Source of the DNA: Drosophila pseudoobscura
Lineage: Eukaryota; Arthropoda; Insecta; Diptera; Drosophilidae
Length of the DNA stretch: 64,000 nucleotides
Direction: 5' to 3'
Assembly: GCF_009870125.1 (NCBI RefSeq)
Contig: NC_046679.1
Coordinates: 21,576,001 to 21,640,000, forward strand
The position numbers and the translations under genes were made by a program. The notes beneath the pieces are model-generated. The model made no database searches and had not been told where the DNA came from. It saw only the letters and a program-made list of their open reading frames with translations. Positions within the stretch are counted from its first letter, which is position 1, and each line of letters begins with the position of its first letter. Below are positions 27,049-39,011 of this stretch, in pieces.

Positions 27049-28904
27049 TCTTTCTGGCTTTAACATTTGTTTGTATGGAAATTTTTGTGGTTATATTAAA
27101 AAGTTGTTCGTAAATATTTTCATGGTTTTCATAAGCACTTCTTCAAAGGGAAACTCAGGCATAATTTTCTTCCCTTTCTTTGTTTAATACTCACTGTTGT
27201 TAATAGTTTGATTTTATAGTGCTGTAAAATTCGGCCATTAATTGCTTTCGCAAAAGGTTGTTAAAGTTTTTACGATGTCCGACACTGTTCTTCGACCGGA
27301 CTGGATATCGGGTGGTGTTAGCTGCTTGATGAAGTGAGAGGAGAGTTGAGTCAGCAGTGAGTCAGACCAGGAACAGGACCAGGACCATGCCGTGGAGCTA
27401 ATTGCATTCACTGGAAGTGTTTACTATGCGCAATCTTGCACTTTTCATACTGAGTTAAGGTAAACACAATTTATGGGAAATTCTATTTTTATGGAGATGG
27501 GATGGGATGTGGAGAGTCCTAGATTGGCAAAATATTGATGATGAAATAATGACTTTATACATGTGAAACTACATCCTTTCTAGGGCAACTTACTTCCTAC
27601 CCTTACAAACTGTAGTAGAACGACTTTATTAAGGTGGATCAATATAGGGTGTATTTTTCTTTTCGAATCTGTTCGGTTCGAGTTGGATCCTAAGATCCGC
27701 TCCATCTGTAAATCGTGTATTGCTTTAGTGAGTGAAATTATAATTATAAACAAAGTTTGTCATATTAAAAAATTACACAGCTCTAGGAATGCATGTAGGT
27801 GCTGCTCTAGGAATAAAAGTAGATAATTTCTTAACTAATGTTCACAGATCCTGAGTTTCAGGTAAAACTGCCAGGTATGGACTTCATGGACGACTTTGTT
27901 TTTAAGGAGGTCTTAGATAAGGCACATACATACACTTTCCTCCTTATACATACATACTTGTACTCGTGTATCCTTGGTATTTATATCTTACCATGAGTGT
28001 TCTCCATTATTCATTAATCCCATGCCAAAGTCTCCTCATTTGGCTCCTTCATGAGGTCTACTACATGCTGATTGTCCGAGTTAGTATGCAAATTATGATT
28101 TGCACATACATTACATGACTTGTCTTAAACATTGCCATTACAATATCAGAGCCATCAAATCAGCCACAAAGCCCTGACCTATGAATACATATATACTATC
28201 TATCCAGTCATCTATCTATATATCTGTACAACTGTCCCACTCTTCTCCTGTATGATCCCACACGCCTGAGTCGTGGATATGTCAGAAATAATAACGCGAG
28301 ATAAACAAGCGCAATTGACATGCAAATACAATTTTCCTATAAACAAAAGAGCATGGGTAGGGGAGAGCACAAGAAAATTCACGGCGCCAAGCGCATGTGG
28401 AACTCCTGACTTTCCTCCTAGGGATTTTCTCTCAGACTTTTGTGGGCTCTGGCTTTTCTCCTCTTACTCCCCGCATCCCAGTCAAATATTTTGCAATGCC
28501 TTTGTTTTTGAGCTGCTGCCTGCCGCATTTGGCTACGAAACAAATACAAAATATTTGCTCTGCTCGATTCCTGTTGTCACAAGAAATCAGAGTCTCTCAC
28601 AGAAAGTGCTGTTCCCGGTTCTTATTTCTCCAAATTTGATAAAAGTAAAAAAAGAAATATAGCTGTAAGATATTGTCTATTTGAATCTATTAGGTCTGTA
28701 AAGGAATCATGAAAAAATTCAATTAAAATTCCTATATCTGGTAAATTTTTGTATAAATTCCACCTTCGCCCATTAGTGGAAAATGAAATCGAGAAGTTCC
28801 TTGTGTCTGTGATCCCAGTAACAACCTGCTTGCGGCTATTCCTTGAGACAAACAAAAACCAAATTGAAGACGTCAGCTAAACGTTCCAGTAGACCTCTCC
28901 ATGG

Positions 28905-28967
28905 CTATATATATAGGAATATATATACATATACATAGTTCTATTATATATATGTATGTATGTATAC
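28905..28967 (+). repeat. AT/ATGT-rich microsatellite
   Basis: TATA blocks are followed by three to four TATG units. It is AT-only over most of its length. Confidence 0.75.
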
Positions 28968-31900
28968 TCATATACTGGGGATACACGCACGGGTAAACAA
29001 GTTCAATTAGCATAAATATTTCGGGGCATAGAAATTCGCATTTATTGCCAACGTTTGCGTTTTTATGTTTATGTTATAATCCCTCTAGCAGCCCAGTCGA
29101 TCGGTTGACATTGAGCGGAAATGGCAAAGTTAATTTACTAATTGTTTTCATTAATTAGCGGGGGATACTCCGTATGTGGTAGTGCTTATATGCTTAGTGA
29201 CTATTTGATTGTTGCCTGCAGAAGAGCACAGCACAGAATGGGGGGAGGCCATACATACATATGCCAGCGCTCAGCTGGTACAGGAAGTGGCGGGGCATGT
29301 GTGCTCAATGACCCACTTGGAGAGGGCATGTTGTCGGAGTACTCGTACTGCCACAGTTTGCCGTTTTGCCATAGCAAACCAAATAAATAATCAAAGAGGA
29401 GAGGACTCCAAATCTGATTGAGTTCAACACAAAGTGTTGATGCTCTTAGGAAAAACCTTTAAAGGTTACTTACTTTGAGAACTGGCTATTTTGTATATTT
29501 GCTTGCTTACCTTTTTTATTTACATATTGTGTAAATGTCCTTTTGTCCAATGAATTATTTCCTAGGTTAAATCTTAAGCAATTAAGCATAGATCTGTAAG
29601 TCTTTAAGTCTTTAATGAACCTTTTTGTAGGGTATTTGGTGGTACAGCTGTTGCCTACTGCCAAAGTTCTGGCACCGGCCGTCGGCAGCTTAAGTTTCTA
29701 CTTCGTTAGCTCTCTGGCTGAAATGCACTTGATCAAAAATGGCGCGTTGTGGAAAATGTACGAAGGAATAATAAGGGGGCAAAAAAATAGTGTAAGAAAA
29801 GTAAAGTACTATTCTGACAGAGGCAGAGACGGAGACGGAGCCAGAGCCGGCAGAGTCAGAGGCCACATGTCTGTCTGTTTCCATTGAGTGTGCAGTTGAC
29901 CTATTTCGCAAAAGATACAGATTTGAGGGCAGCCAGTCAGGCATTCTGGCATTCAGGCATTCAGAGGCAGTCGAAAAGTAGCCATTTTCATCGAGAGCCA
30001 GCCCTGGCAGCTGAGCTCTCGAGTTTATTCCTTCCGTTTCCGCTTAGCTAGGTAATGCTTGTAATTGCAAAAGTTCAATGCCTGTGGCAACATATGTATG
30101 CAGGGAGCGACAGAGACCTCTCAAGCCAGCCATAGCCAAAAGTTGCCACATAATTCTGAGGCCTTCTGCTGACCAGCCCCGGAGCAACATGCATCATTAG
30201 TTGGGGGCAAGTTGGAGTCGCAAGTGGATGCAGGATTGCAGTTGACGAACTTTCAGGGCAATTCACACACATTAAGGTTGGTAATGGCAGTCACAGCCAT
30301 AACCTATTACAACGTAAAGATTTGCTGCCCTGCCCAATTGAAATTTCTCTGGAATATTACTCATGCATCGCTTGCCGTGCTCCGGACTCGACTTGACTTG
30401 GAAAGTTGGCCAAGATTTGAGTTTCCCGTCTGACTGCCTGGCCTCAAAGCCTTGCTTGGCTGCCTTGGCTTATTAAAATGCGCACGTGTCGACATGCACT
30501 AAGGCCAACTGCCACTTAGAGATCCTCTCAGCGGCAGGGCTAAGTAAATATGTAGTCTGGCTTTGGCATTACTCATACGACATGGTGGATGACGGAAGTT
30601 GGCGCGTTATACGCACGCGAAAAATCAATTATTAAAATGGAAATATGCGTCCCCAGACCTACTGTCTTCTACGCCCTCTTTCCGTATGCTTATGGCAAGC
30701 CGACAACGTGCCGAGTGGGGGCGTGGCTGGAGCGGGGCGTTCACTAAAAATATTTTTTAGACCAACTTTGGCAACATTTTTAATCAAGTTGGTCATACAG
30801 CGGCATAGAGTGCTCACAGAGGTTGAAAAAACAAAAATGATACAAAATATTTGAATCTGCCCCATGCAGCACATACACCTTATAACATATGTAGTGTGGG
30901 GCCTTTTTGAAACCAAATAAAAACTTTAAAAAGCATGTCTCAACTGTAATACACGTGTCACGACCAAAAGACACCTGCTGACTACATTTATTTGCTATGC
31001 TTATGATAATCATTGCCTATCGAGAAAGGACTTATTTATAAGCCATATTTATATCACATCACAAAAGTTCGAGTATACCCGTCAACTCCCAATGTCCTAC
31101 ATCCGAAATAGCCATTCAGTACTAGCGAATAGATTGTTCTTAGTCTCGCAAGAAAGCAGAAAACCTCATGAATACAGGGTATACAAATTTGCATAAAGAA
31201 TAACTTATTGCATACTTGCAGGCGCGACACGTTTTTGGTGTGCCGCTGTTTTGCGAGTGTGTGAGTGTGTTGAGGCTGCTAATTTAATTGCAAGCGCTAA
31301 AAGTTCTGTGGCACGCATGGAATTTCTGAAAAGTTTTTCAGTTTTATAAATTTTGCCGTCCTGTGTTTTTTTTGGCGAATTTATGTGAAATTAAGCCACC
31401 CTCGATGGTGCCCTATTATCTGTGGGCAACTTCAAAGGGCGAAAACACACGTGTACCATTGCGGCTTCCCTGGGGCTAATTGAACTTAACGCAGACAGAA
31501 TTACTTTCTCGCACACACAAAACATATATATTTTAATTAATTTTCTGGGCAAAATGCTGCCAACATGTGACTACGCTACACACAAAGCACACAAATAAAA
31601 TCACTTCGAACTTTGCAGGAGCGTCTTTGTAATTTAAATTGAATTTTCATTTACTTAACTATATTTACTCTGCAATTGGCAAAGTGTTTTACCTTGCCAC
31701 TCCAGCACATTGGTAGTTGAGTGTGCTACAAGGTTGTTATTGCCATGTATTTGCCGAAAGCAAAAGTAATTGCGATCTATGATTTGTTCCTACTATGCTG
31801 GTCAGATTTTAAGTATTAACACCTATTTTGAATTAATAACTACATGGAACACGCGTGAAAATATTATCCCATAACTGGCTTGTTGTGGGTTTATACTCGA

Positions 31901-34323
31901 AAATTATGCAGAGTTTAAGCAGAATATTCGCCAGACAACCGATTTATGTTGCATAGTGCAGTATAATCATTATGCGTATTAGCTAAAGGCATTTGCTGTT
32001 GCAGACAAAAGTCGCTGGTTAATTATTATATGTATGATTAGTTTTGGTAATTGCTCAGCTTCATTCTGTGTTCTGCATCCGTTGTTATATGCTTGGCTGT
32101 CTGCCCAGAGAGATACAAGTGAAAATTGAGGCTGTACATACATAAATCATGAAATTATCTAATAAGACCCCGCCGCATGACTTATTAAGCATAGCTCTCG
32201 GCGGACCTGATGGATAAATGTGTATGCCGTGCTGTGCTTTGCTGTGCTGTGCGTTTGCCGAATAAATAAAAGCTTTAAGCATATTTTCAACTAATTTACT
32301 AGAATATGTTTGACTAGAATCCACTTTAACAACAGCCCACCCCAAATCGAGTTTCAGTTTGTTTTCTTGAGAGAAGTCCCCATTCTTATTGGGCAGTCGA
32401 GTGGGAGTTTGAGATTTTACCATTTCTTTATCGTTTGATGTCTGCTGGGTGCAAATCCCATAAGAAAGTTATAAGCCGATTTTGCTGGCTAACCGCTTAT
32501 TGACTTAAGAAATGAACAAATTTTGCAGTAACTGAGACTCATTAAAGCCGGTTCGGTTGACCAGCGGGTTGGTGTTATTTATGGTCGGAAACAAAGCCGA
32601 ATTTACTTTTTCCCATTAATCTTAATAATTTTTTATTGCTGCTTGTCTCAAAAGTTTTTTGTTTAGTTAAGTTTTGCAGAACATCAAGGGGTTTTTTATG
32701 AGTAAGTTAATGAGTAAATATGGATATGAGAAAGTGCGAGTAAATACTTTGTGCTACGCTTTATTCTCCTTTTGTATCATTGTATTCTCCTTTTCGGACT
32801 GTTCTATATGCCACTGTGTTTTTGTATTCCCCATATGTTCTCTCCCACTGCACGTATCGCAGACTTTTGCAAACCAAAAACCATAATTGACTTGTTTGAG
32901 CAACGAGTGCTATGGTCAGGCGGGGATTTAATGCAATTGAAATTGGCTTGGCAATGGAGAAAGTCATTAAAGTTAATTTAAAGTGGCTCGACAGGCGAAG
33001 AGTAAGAGTATTCGCTTTCTGACTAAATTAATAATGGTTTATGTGTGGGGTCTGGGGTTATACCGAGCGAGCGAGCGGCACACATGGCGTATGCGCAATG
33101 TTTGTTTGTCTGCTTTGCAGTTATTAAAAAGCAGCAGGCAACTTGCAGCTAGACTCATATGGTGGCAGCTGTTGTTAGTGCGCTAATTTCGCTAAACATG
33201 CAAATCACATGTACAAGAGCTAGTGGTTGCCAAACCCCCCTGCTGTCCCCCCTGCCCCTCTGCCATCGTATGCCTGTAACCCGAGTTCAAGCACTTGAGT
33301 GGATGTCGCGGCCCTGGCACGCGATGTTCGCGCTTGCCGTAGGCATTCTCTGCCCTGCAGGTTGTCATTACGATGAAAATTGTGCGCGCAAGTACGAGTA
33401 CTTAATAACAAGTGCAACACAATGTGGCACACAACAACAACATATGTATTAATATACACATACGTATAAGGATAGCTTACAACAAAGTGTTGCCAGTGCG
33501 ACAACGTGTCGCATTAGCAATGTGTTGAATTTTCAATGATTTGTAAGTGGAAGTGCTCGCAGCAGCAGCATCGCCCACTTCAAAGTAACGGCTGCCTGAC
33601 ATCGTCATACAAGGCATACTATACGCAACACTGTTGTTCCTGTCTTCTGCAGCAGAGCGGCAGCTGTTGCCTCAAAACATGCTCCTGCTCCTGCTTGCTG
33701 CTGATGCTCCCCTCCCCTGCTTATAGCTGATTGCAATTGCATAAATTGGCAACGCTGTTCAATGTATTTTTAACTATTTTACATAATAGTCCCCGCTGAA
33801 AGACACCAGAAAACAGCTGGCAGTAAAAAGGAAAACAGACAAAGAAAAGCCTAGGGAGCACTAGGCCACAAACTATCCAAAATTGAATTATTTTTAAAAA
33901 CCATTTACTTAACGACTTAATACAATTTTGATTTTTTTTAAAGCAAATAAAATAAAATACCAATTTGTTGAAATTTGTTTACCAAGAACAAATTTACATT
34001 CAATTAAAATTCCCATAGCTAAGAGAACTATCTGAAAATTTCGAGCTATCTTCTTACTCAATCAAAATATGTGTATTTTATTTAGTGTTACATTTGGCAA
34101 CATGCCAAAACAACCTAATTCGTTGCATTTTCAATAATAGGCAAAAAACTGAACTACGAATTCCATTTCAATCTCTCTGATTAATAAAGAATTCATCCAA
34201 CCACAGCACAGACCATCCCGCCTTCCAGCCCCTCCGCAGCTTAGTTCCCAGTTCGACGAGCATTGTATTCAAAGTTGGGGCAAAAGTTCATCGGCGAGCA
34301 CATAAAGTTTAGCAGCATTTGCG

Positions 34324-34569
34324 ATGTTTGCATTCTTGAAATTCAGGGCCTCTAACAGCTCTGATTGCTGTCTTGCCAGCCGCAACAGCAACAGCAGCAG
34401 CAGCGGCAGTTGCATGTTCATCTGTCTGGCAGGGGACAAACATCATCAAGAAGCAGCTGCCTCGCATTCTAGGACTTCTTCTCCGGCTTCGGCTCTTGAC
34501 TCAATCTCCCCTGTGGCTGGCTCTGCTCAGATGGGGGGAGACTCTGAAGGAAGCTCTGAGGCTCCTGCG
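34324..34569 (+). CDS. Candidate first coding exon (82 codons) with GTAAGA donor
   Basis: I do not recognise the gene. An ATG at 34324 opens 82 codons, starting MFAFLKFRASNSSD, that reach a consensus donor GTAAGA at 34570 in phase 0. Past the donor the frame stops within a few codons, as expected for an exon end. The peptide is Ser/Ala/Gly-rich with one CAG/AGC-rich block (34381-34409), the style of alternative N-termini of large Drosophila neuronal or signalling genes. A second frame over the same DNA is also open (Leu-rich), so the frame choice rests on the ATG and the donor. No following exon is visible before the retrotransposon insertion 1.2 kb downstream, so the insertion would lie in the first intron. 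Confidence 0.4.
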
Positions 34570-35764
34570 GTAAGAAAATGCTGAGCATTTCTTTGGGTTT
34601 TCTGATATCCGACTCCCTTTCCACCTCTCACAGAGATTTCCTGTTGTGTTGTGTTGTGTTGCTGGCTGTTGTCGTAAAAAGAAAATTAAATAAAAACAAC
34701 TACGGGCCAAATGCTGTTTGTTGTTGCAAAATTTAAAAGAAAACTGCCTCGTTTTTATCTTTTCTCGAGTATGGACTAGTTGTAGGCAGCGTGCCGCCGC
34801 CTCGAGCTAGGGAATTCTCGCTCGGTTTTTTATTTCAAGCAATTTACATGCGTCGTCTCCTGTAATTTGTATCCAGAGAAGGCATCAAAATTTCCTCCGC
34901 CCCCCTGTTTCTCACATCCGCAGCAGCTCGCCTTGAAGGCAGCTTTCTTTTCCTTTCCCGTTCGGCTTTTCCGTTTCCTTTTGTATTGTACTCGAGTGCG
35001 CGTACGCGTACAATTTCTGCTTTCACTTTTAAACGTGAATTTATATTCAATTTGTTTGATTGTTTGGCGCGAGTTTCGTGGAACAAAAGCGAGAAATTCG
35101 CATAGTTTTGGAAAATTTGCATGTGACATCATTCAGTTTGAATTTCATTTGCCCCATTTCCATTCGACTGCCCGCTGGGTGTCCCGCCCCCCTCTCCCTG
35201 CTTTCCACATTCAATTTCCCTGAGCTTTAACTTTCTGCAATGAATGATAATTGAGTTTCACTTGCTTTCCGCTGGGTCTTCTTATTGTGCCTCTGGTTTG
35301 ACATGGTTTGCAGTTTGGGCCAATAAAATAACACTGAAAAAAGCCACAAAAAATAAATTGCTATACATAACAAATGCAGCTGACCTGAGGATTTGAAAGA
35401 TTTTATCCTGTGAAGTAGAATTCACAGAAGTACATATTGAACACAAAATATGTTGCAAATGGTTCATAAATTGAAACTTATCAGTATCAGAAATGTGTTA
35501 TATATTCTATAATTTACGGCATATTTCGTCATGCCTGTGAATCTAATTAATGTGCCAAACGAGTTTTATTTGCAGCGCCAAAATCATTCATAAGTGCATC
35601 AATAAATTTTCACAAAGCCTCCAAATGTTTTACCTAATCAACATCCGAAATAGGCTTAATGGTACCCATTCCACAGTCCCTGACCAAACCCTACAACCCC
35701 GAGCACACATTCAGTTGTGCAATCAATGCGGCCAGGCGATTGTTTTCGCATTGAAATTCAAAAA
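34570..35764. other. Non-coding stretch before the retrotransposon
   Basis: It starts with the candidate donor GTAAGA. It then holds T-rich and CTTTTCC-type sequence and a GC-richer block near 34780-34830. I see no supported coding sequence. It ends at the 4-bp target site of the LTR element. Confidence 0.55.
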
Positions 35765-35768
35765 TGTA
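35765..35768 (+). repeat. 5' target-site duplication TGTA
   Basis: TGTA directly precedes the 5' LTR and is repeated directly after the 3' LTR at 46119-46122. A 4-bp duplication is usual for Ty3/gypsy integrases. Confidence 0.85.
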
Positions 35769-38018
35769 TGTAATATTCGACGCTTGTCGTGCCGTGTATT
35801 TGAATTATGAACGGCTAACTCCCAAAATTACAGCCTAAAACTAGGCAGGAAAAAAATTCGAGTTGCAGAGCTTGTGAGCTTTAACCATACATATAGTATC
35901 AGCTGTTTTGCGACCAAGTGGCAACACTAAGATATGCAATTTTTCTGCTTTGCACTATATTTCATTAAATATTGCTGTGGCTGGATTCTGTATAACAGAA
36001 AAAGACCATAGAAGGTGTGGAAAAAACGTGGGTTGCTGTACCTAGTAGTCCCAGCCTCTGTCTTTTTTACCTCGTGGCCGTCAGAGTGACCGGCAGTGAA
36101 AAAAGAAGTCTGCTTGAGCTGACCCAGTTCTCTAAACAAGGTCAAGCCCAAAGTCAAAGCCTAGTGCAAGTGCCAAGTGCGGCTCAAAGTGACCATTGAA
36201 TTTGAGTGGACGCGCCAGTTATATATCGCCAATACTGGGGCAGCCGTTCGACCATTTGGAAACGAGCGCCCCCAGTGTATCAACATTTTTCGAAACAGTG
36301 GTGCAATTCTGTTGAGGTAATTATCCACCCAGCTGCAGCGACCCGTTGAAAAATGTTCTGTTCTTTCCGTGTAGGATTAGCACCACTAGTATCTACGTAT
36401 TGAAACGCTGGTCTAGAAGATACGGATTGGTTATTCCCGGAGACCTCTTGGCCACGTGCCCGTACCACCGTTCGGTAGCCGAGGGCATGGACTTGCTCCT
36501 CAAGTAAACCCGATCGGTGTGCTCTGCAATCTTCGCCTGGACACGTTCGACCCATGGGGATGAGCTGAGTGACTCTTCAAATAAACCAGTCCCCCCCCAC
36601 GAGCAATCCAGTGGGCGAGGGTACCTAACCTCACGCCGCAGATGGACCGCGGTCATTGACCCCTGGCATCGGAAGCAGCTGATGTTACCTGCGCCCGGTA
36701 CAATCGTGTGCCACCTTCAGACCTCGAGTAGGAACTCGGTCTCCAGCCGGGAAGCATCGAACCCGCATCGGATTTAGTTATATTCTCTATCTTTCTTTCG
36801 AAATTAGACCCGATATGCGAAACCCTGTTTGTTTTAGCCGCTTTCTGTTTAACAATGTTCTTTTGATACGGCAAAAATGTGCAAAAGCCAAGTAAATACG
36901 GTATAAACAAAAAGGGAATTCCTGTCCATGGGCTAAGTCGAACTTGAACAAATGAGTAGTGTATTAATACCAATTATTTTTACAGTTTTTGATTTTGGTT
37001 GCCACGCATTCATCTCATCATCTATGCAGATACTCATCACAATCACACACATCATCATACTCATCCACCCATCAAATCACCTCATCCAACACACAACGAA
37101 AGATCTTTCTGCGTGGGAGTCAAAGTTATTAATCGTTTCGTAAGTGATTATAAGAGAAAAAAAAAAAAACAAGTAAGCAATCTGAAAAGAATGAATGTGC
37201 GGTAACTATTCGTTGGTCTTCAACCATGATCACGGTTTTACACACGTAGTACTCATGCCTTTAAACGACTTTCCATATACCCGATTTTTGTCTGGTTTTG
37301 GCACTGCCCAAGTACCGTAATGACATATGACGTTTCCTTGTTCATATGATGAACACGTACCTATTTCTTGCCTTTATCTATACCTACTACTAATCATTTT
37401 TATAGATTTAAGAACCTTATACGCTACCTCGCCCCTATGATACTCTTAATACTAGTAATACCCTATAAATGTAAGACGATACCGAATAGCAGGCTTATAT
37501 TAGGGACTAGGTTCTATTAGCGTTAGGTTTGATAGGAGTTTAAATGAAGAATTATGGATTGTTTAAATAAAGTAGTTTTGGAAATGAACCGTGGCTAAAT
37601 AGATTATATCGGAACCATGCAACCTCGAAAAACGGAGATGTGACCCACCGCAGTCTTTGTTGGAGGGATCCTGACGATTAATAGGTGGCCCTGAAGGATC
37701 ATGGTAGGGTGGGCGTTCTCGCCAATGGGCGATACCGCAGCCGACAAAGATCTGACCGGTGATCTTCTTCGTTCACGTGTACATGCTGATCTGTCCCTTT
37801 GACCCCCCTGTATCCCGTTTCCTAGTATCCTTTCCCTACTCGTACGCGATTTTTTTTATAAATTCTTATCTCGACCATTTGCCAGAGCTATAAATGGGTA
37901 GTAAAATTTCCTCCATGCCCACACCCCGCCGACCAGAGACAAAAGCCGAAGCCAGCGCGTACTTCCTACTCCCGTTTACTTATCATCAGCTCCTCGACCC
38001 TGTACGTTGTATGCTACA
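35769..38018 (+). repeat. 5' LTR (2,250 bp)
   Basis: It begins TGTAATATTCG and ends GTATGCTACA (TG...CA). It repeats at an exact offset of 8,100 bp as the 3' LTR, and a line-by-line comparison by eye showed no mismatch. Candidate signals are a TATA-like GTATAAAC at 36901, another TATAAAT at 37890, and AATAAA at 37566. I could not fix the U3/R/U5 borders. A GC-rich segment (about 36400-36760) carries antisense open frames with no recognisable domain. An A12 run lies at about 37160. The length is well above the few hundred bp usual for gypsy-type LTRs. Confidence 0.95.
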
Positions 38019-39011
38019 GGTAAAGACAAATTTTAAATGGCAATTGGTTCGAAAAGTCTGTCACGATTTTATGGCAGGGTTTCGTAAAGAATTTGTAAAA
38101 TTTGGCGCCCAACGTGGGGCCCTTCTTCGGCTTGCCCCGACCAAGAAAGTTTTATAAAGTCATCAACACCAATGCGAGCTGCATCTCAATGCAGTGGCAC
38201 AAGACTTATTCCTTCATCCATTAATTCCCAACAGATATACATGGTCGTGCATTGTCTGGGTGATTGACTTCGAGTAGCTGGATTGCGTAGCAGTTTCTAA
38301 AAGACTTTAAAGCCCCGCGCTCGAGGTTAATCAAATTACTAGGCATAGTAACGAACCTGTAGTATCTGGCCGGATAGGCCACTCCGCTAAATAGCGCGTT
38401 CTAATGTTTCGGTCGGATTTAGGTTTCAAAGTGGATTAGCTCTACTGCCTACCCACCAAGATGGGAGCGTGTTGTTTGGGGGATGAACTTGTCCATACCG
38501 TTGCTGATCATTGTCTGCCGTTTTGGCCTGGATCAGGTTAGTCAGTGGTTTAGAGCTACGGCCTGCCCGCGAACGAAGGCAATAGAATCGGAGATGGTAT
38601 ATTTCCTGGGTCAGCATAACCTTGTCTACTTCTTCAGTTTTTCTATTGTTGTTCCGTTTTTTTTGTTTGACAGACGTAGGTGGAATGGCTCTACTGTATT
38701 GTGGTTCTGGACGACCTACAGTTTTTGCGACCTACAGTATAAGTAGAGGGCCATCGGTTTGTCACGGTTTCGGATTGCTCGGATATCCGTCAGTGGTGTA
38801 GAACTACCGAACGGTCCCAGTTCATCCGATGACTCATTGTACTGCTTGTTGATTGTTAATAATATCACCAGAGTCAGTGGGGGACACACTCCTATTAGAC
38901 GAATGTTGCATGGTTTCCGAATTTTGTGGATACAGAGTAGATATATCGATCGTTAAAAGTTAATAATCGAGAGTAGAAAAGAAAATCATATATTAGTAAA
39001 ATTAGGATAGG
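38019..39011 (+). other. Retrotransposon 5' leader with degenerate 51-bp repeats
   Basis: This is untranslated sequence between the 5' LTR and gag. It holds the tRNA-Lys primer site (38103-38120). Three copies of a degenerate 51-bp motif lie at 38407-38457, 38521-38571 and about 38768-38818. The first two match at 34 of 51 positions without gaps, sharing AGTGG(A/T)TTAG and the CTAC.GCCT.CCC core. A partial fourth copy lies near 38672 (GTGGAATGGCTCTACTG). Packaging or translation signals would be expected in such a leader; that role is inference. Confidence 0.7.
38103..38120 (+). promoter_or_regulatory. Primer binding site for tRNA-Lys (displaced 84 bp)
   Basis: TGGCGCCCAACGTGGGGC is complementary over 18 of 18 bases to the 3' end of the tRNA-Lys(CUU)-type molecule (ending GCCCCACGUUGGGCGCCA), as I know that tRNA. 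It is the usual start site for minus-strand cDNA. It normally abuts the LTR, but here 84 bp (38019-38102) intervene. Confidence 0.85.

Larger units (their letters stand above)
18120..34323. other. Long non-coding stretch with simple repeats
   Basis: No exon is supported over about 16 kb. ORFs are short, mostly without ATG, and low in complexity. The content is typical of large Drosophila introns: microsatellites (listed separately), AT-rich blocks (about 19680-20100, 28860-28990) and no recognisable transposon coding sequence. TATA-like elements at 20885 (GTATATAAAG) and 25910 (GATATAAAAG) have no clear initiator or gene downstream. Confidence 0.55.

Noticed and set aside
36710..36775. tRNA-like stretch in the LTR (GGTTCGA on the minus strand)
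   Set aside because: The T-stem does not pair, and no anticodon arm or acceptor stem can be drawn.
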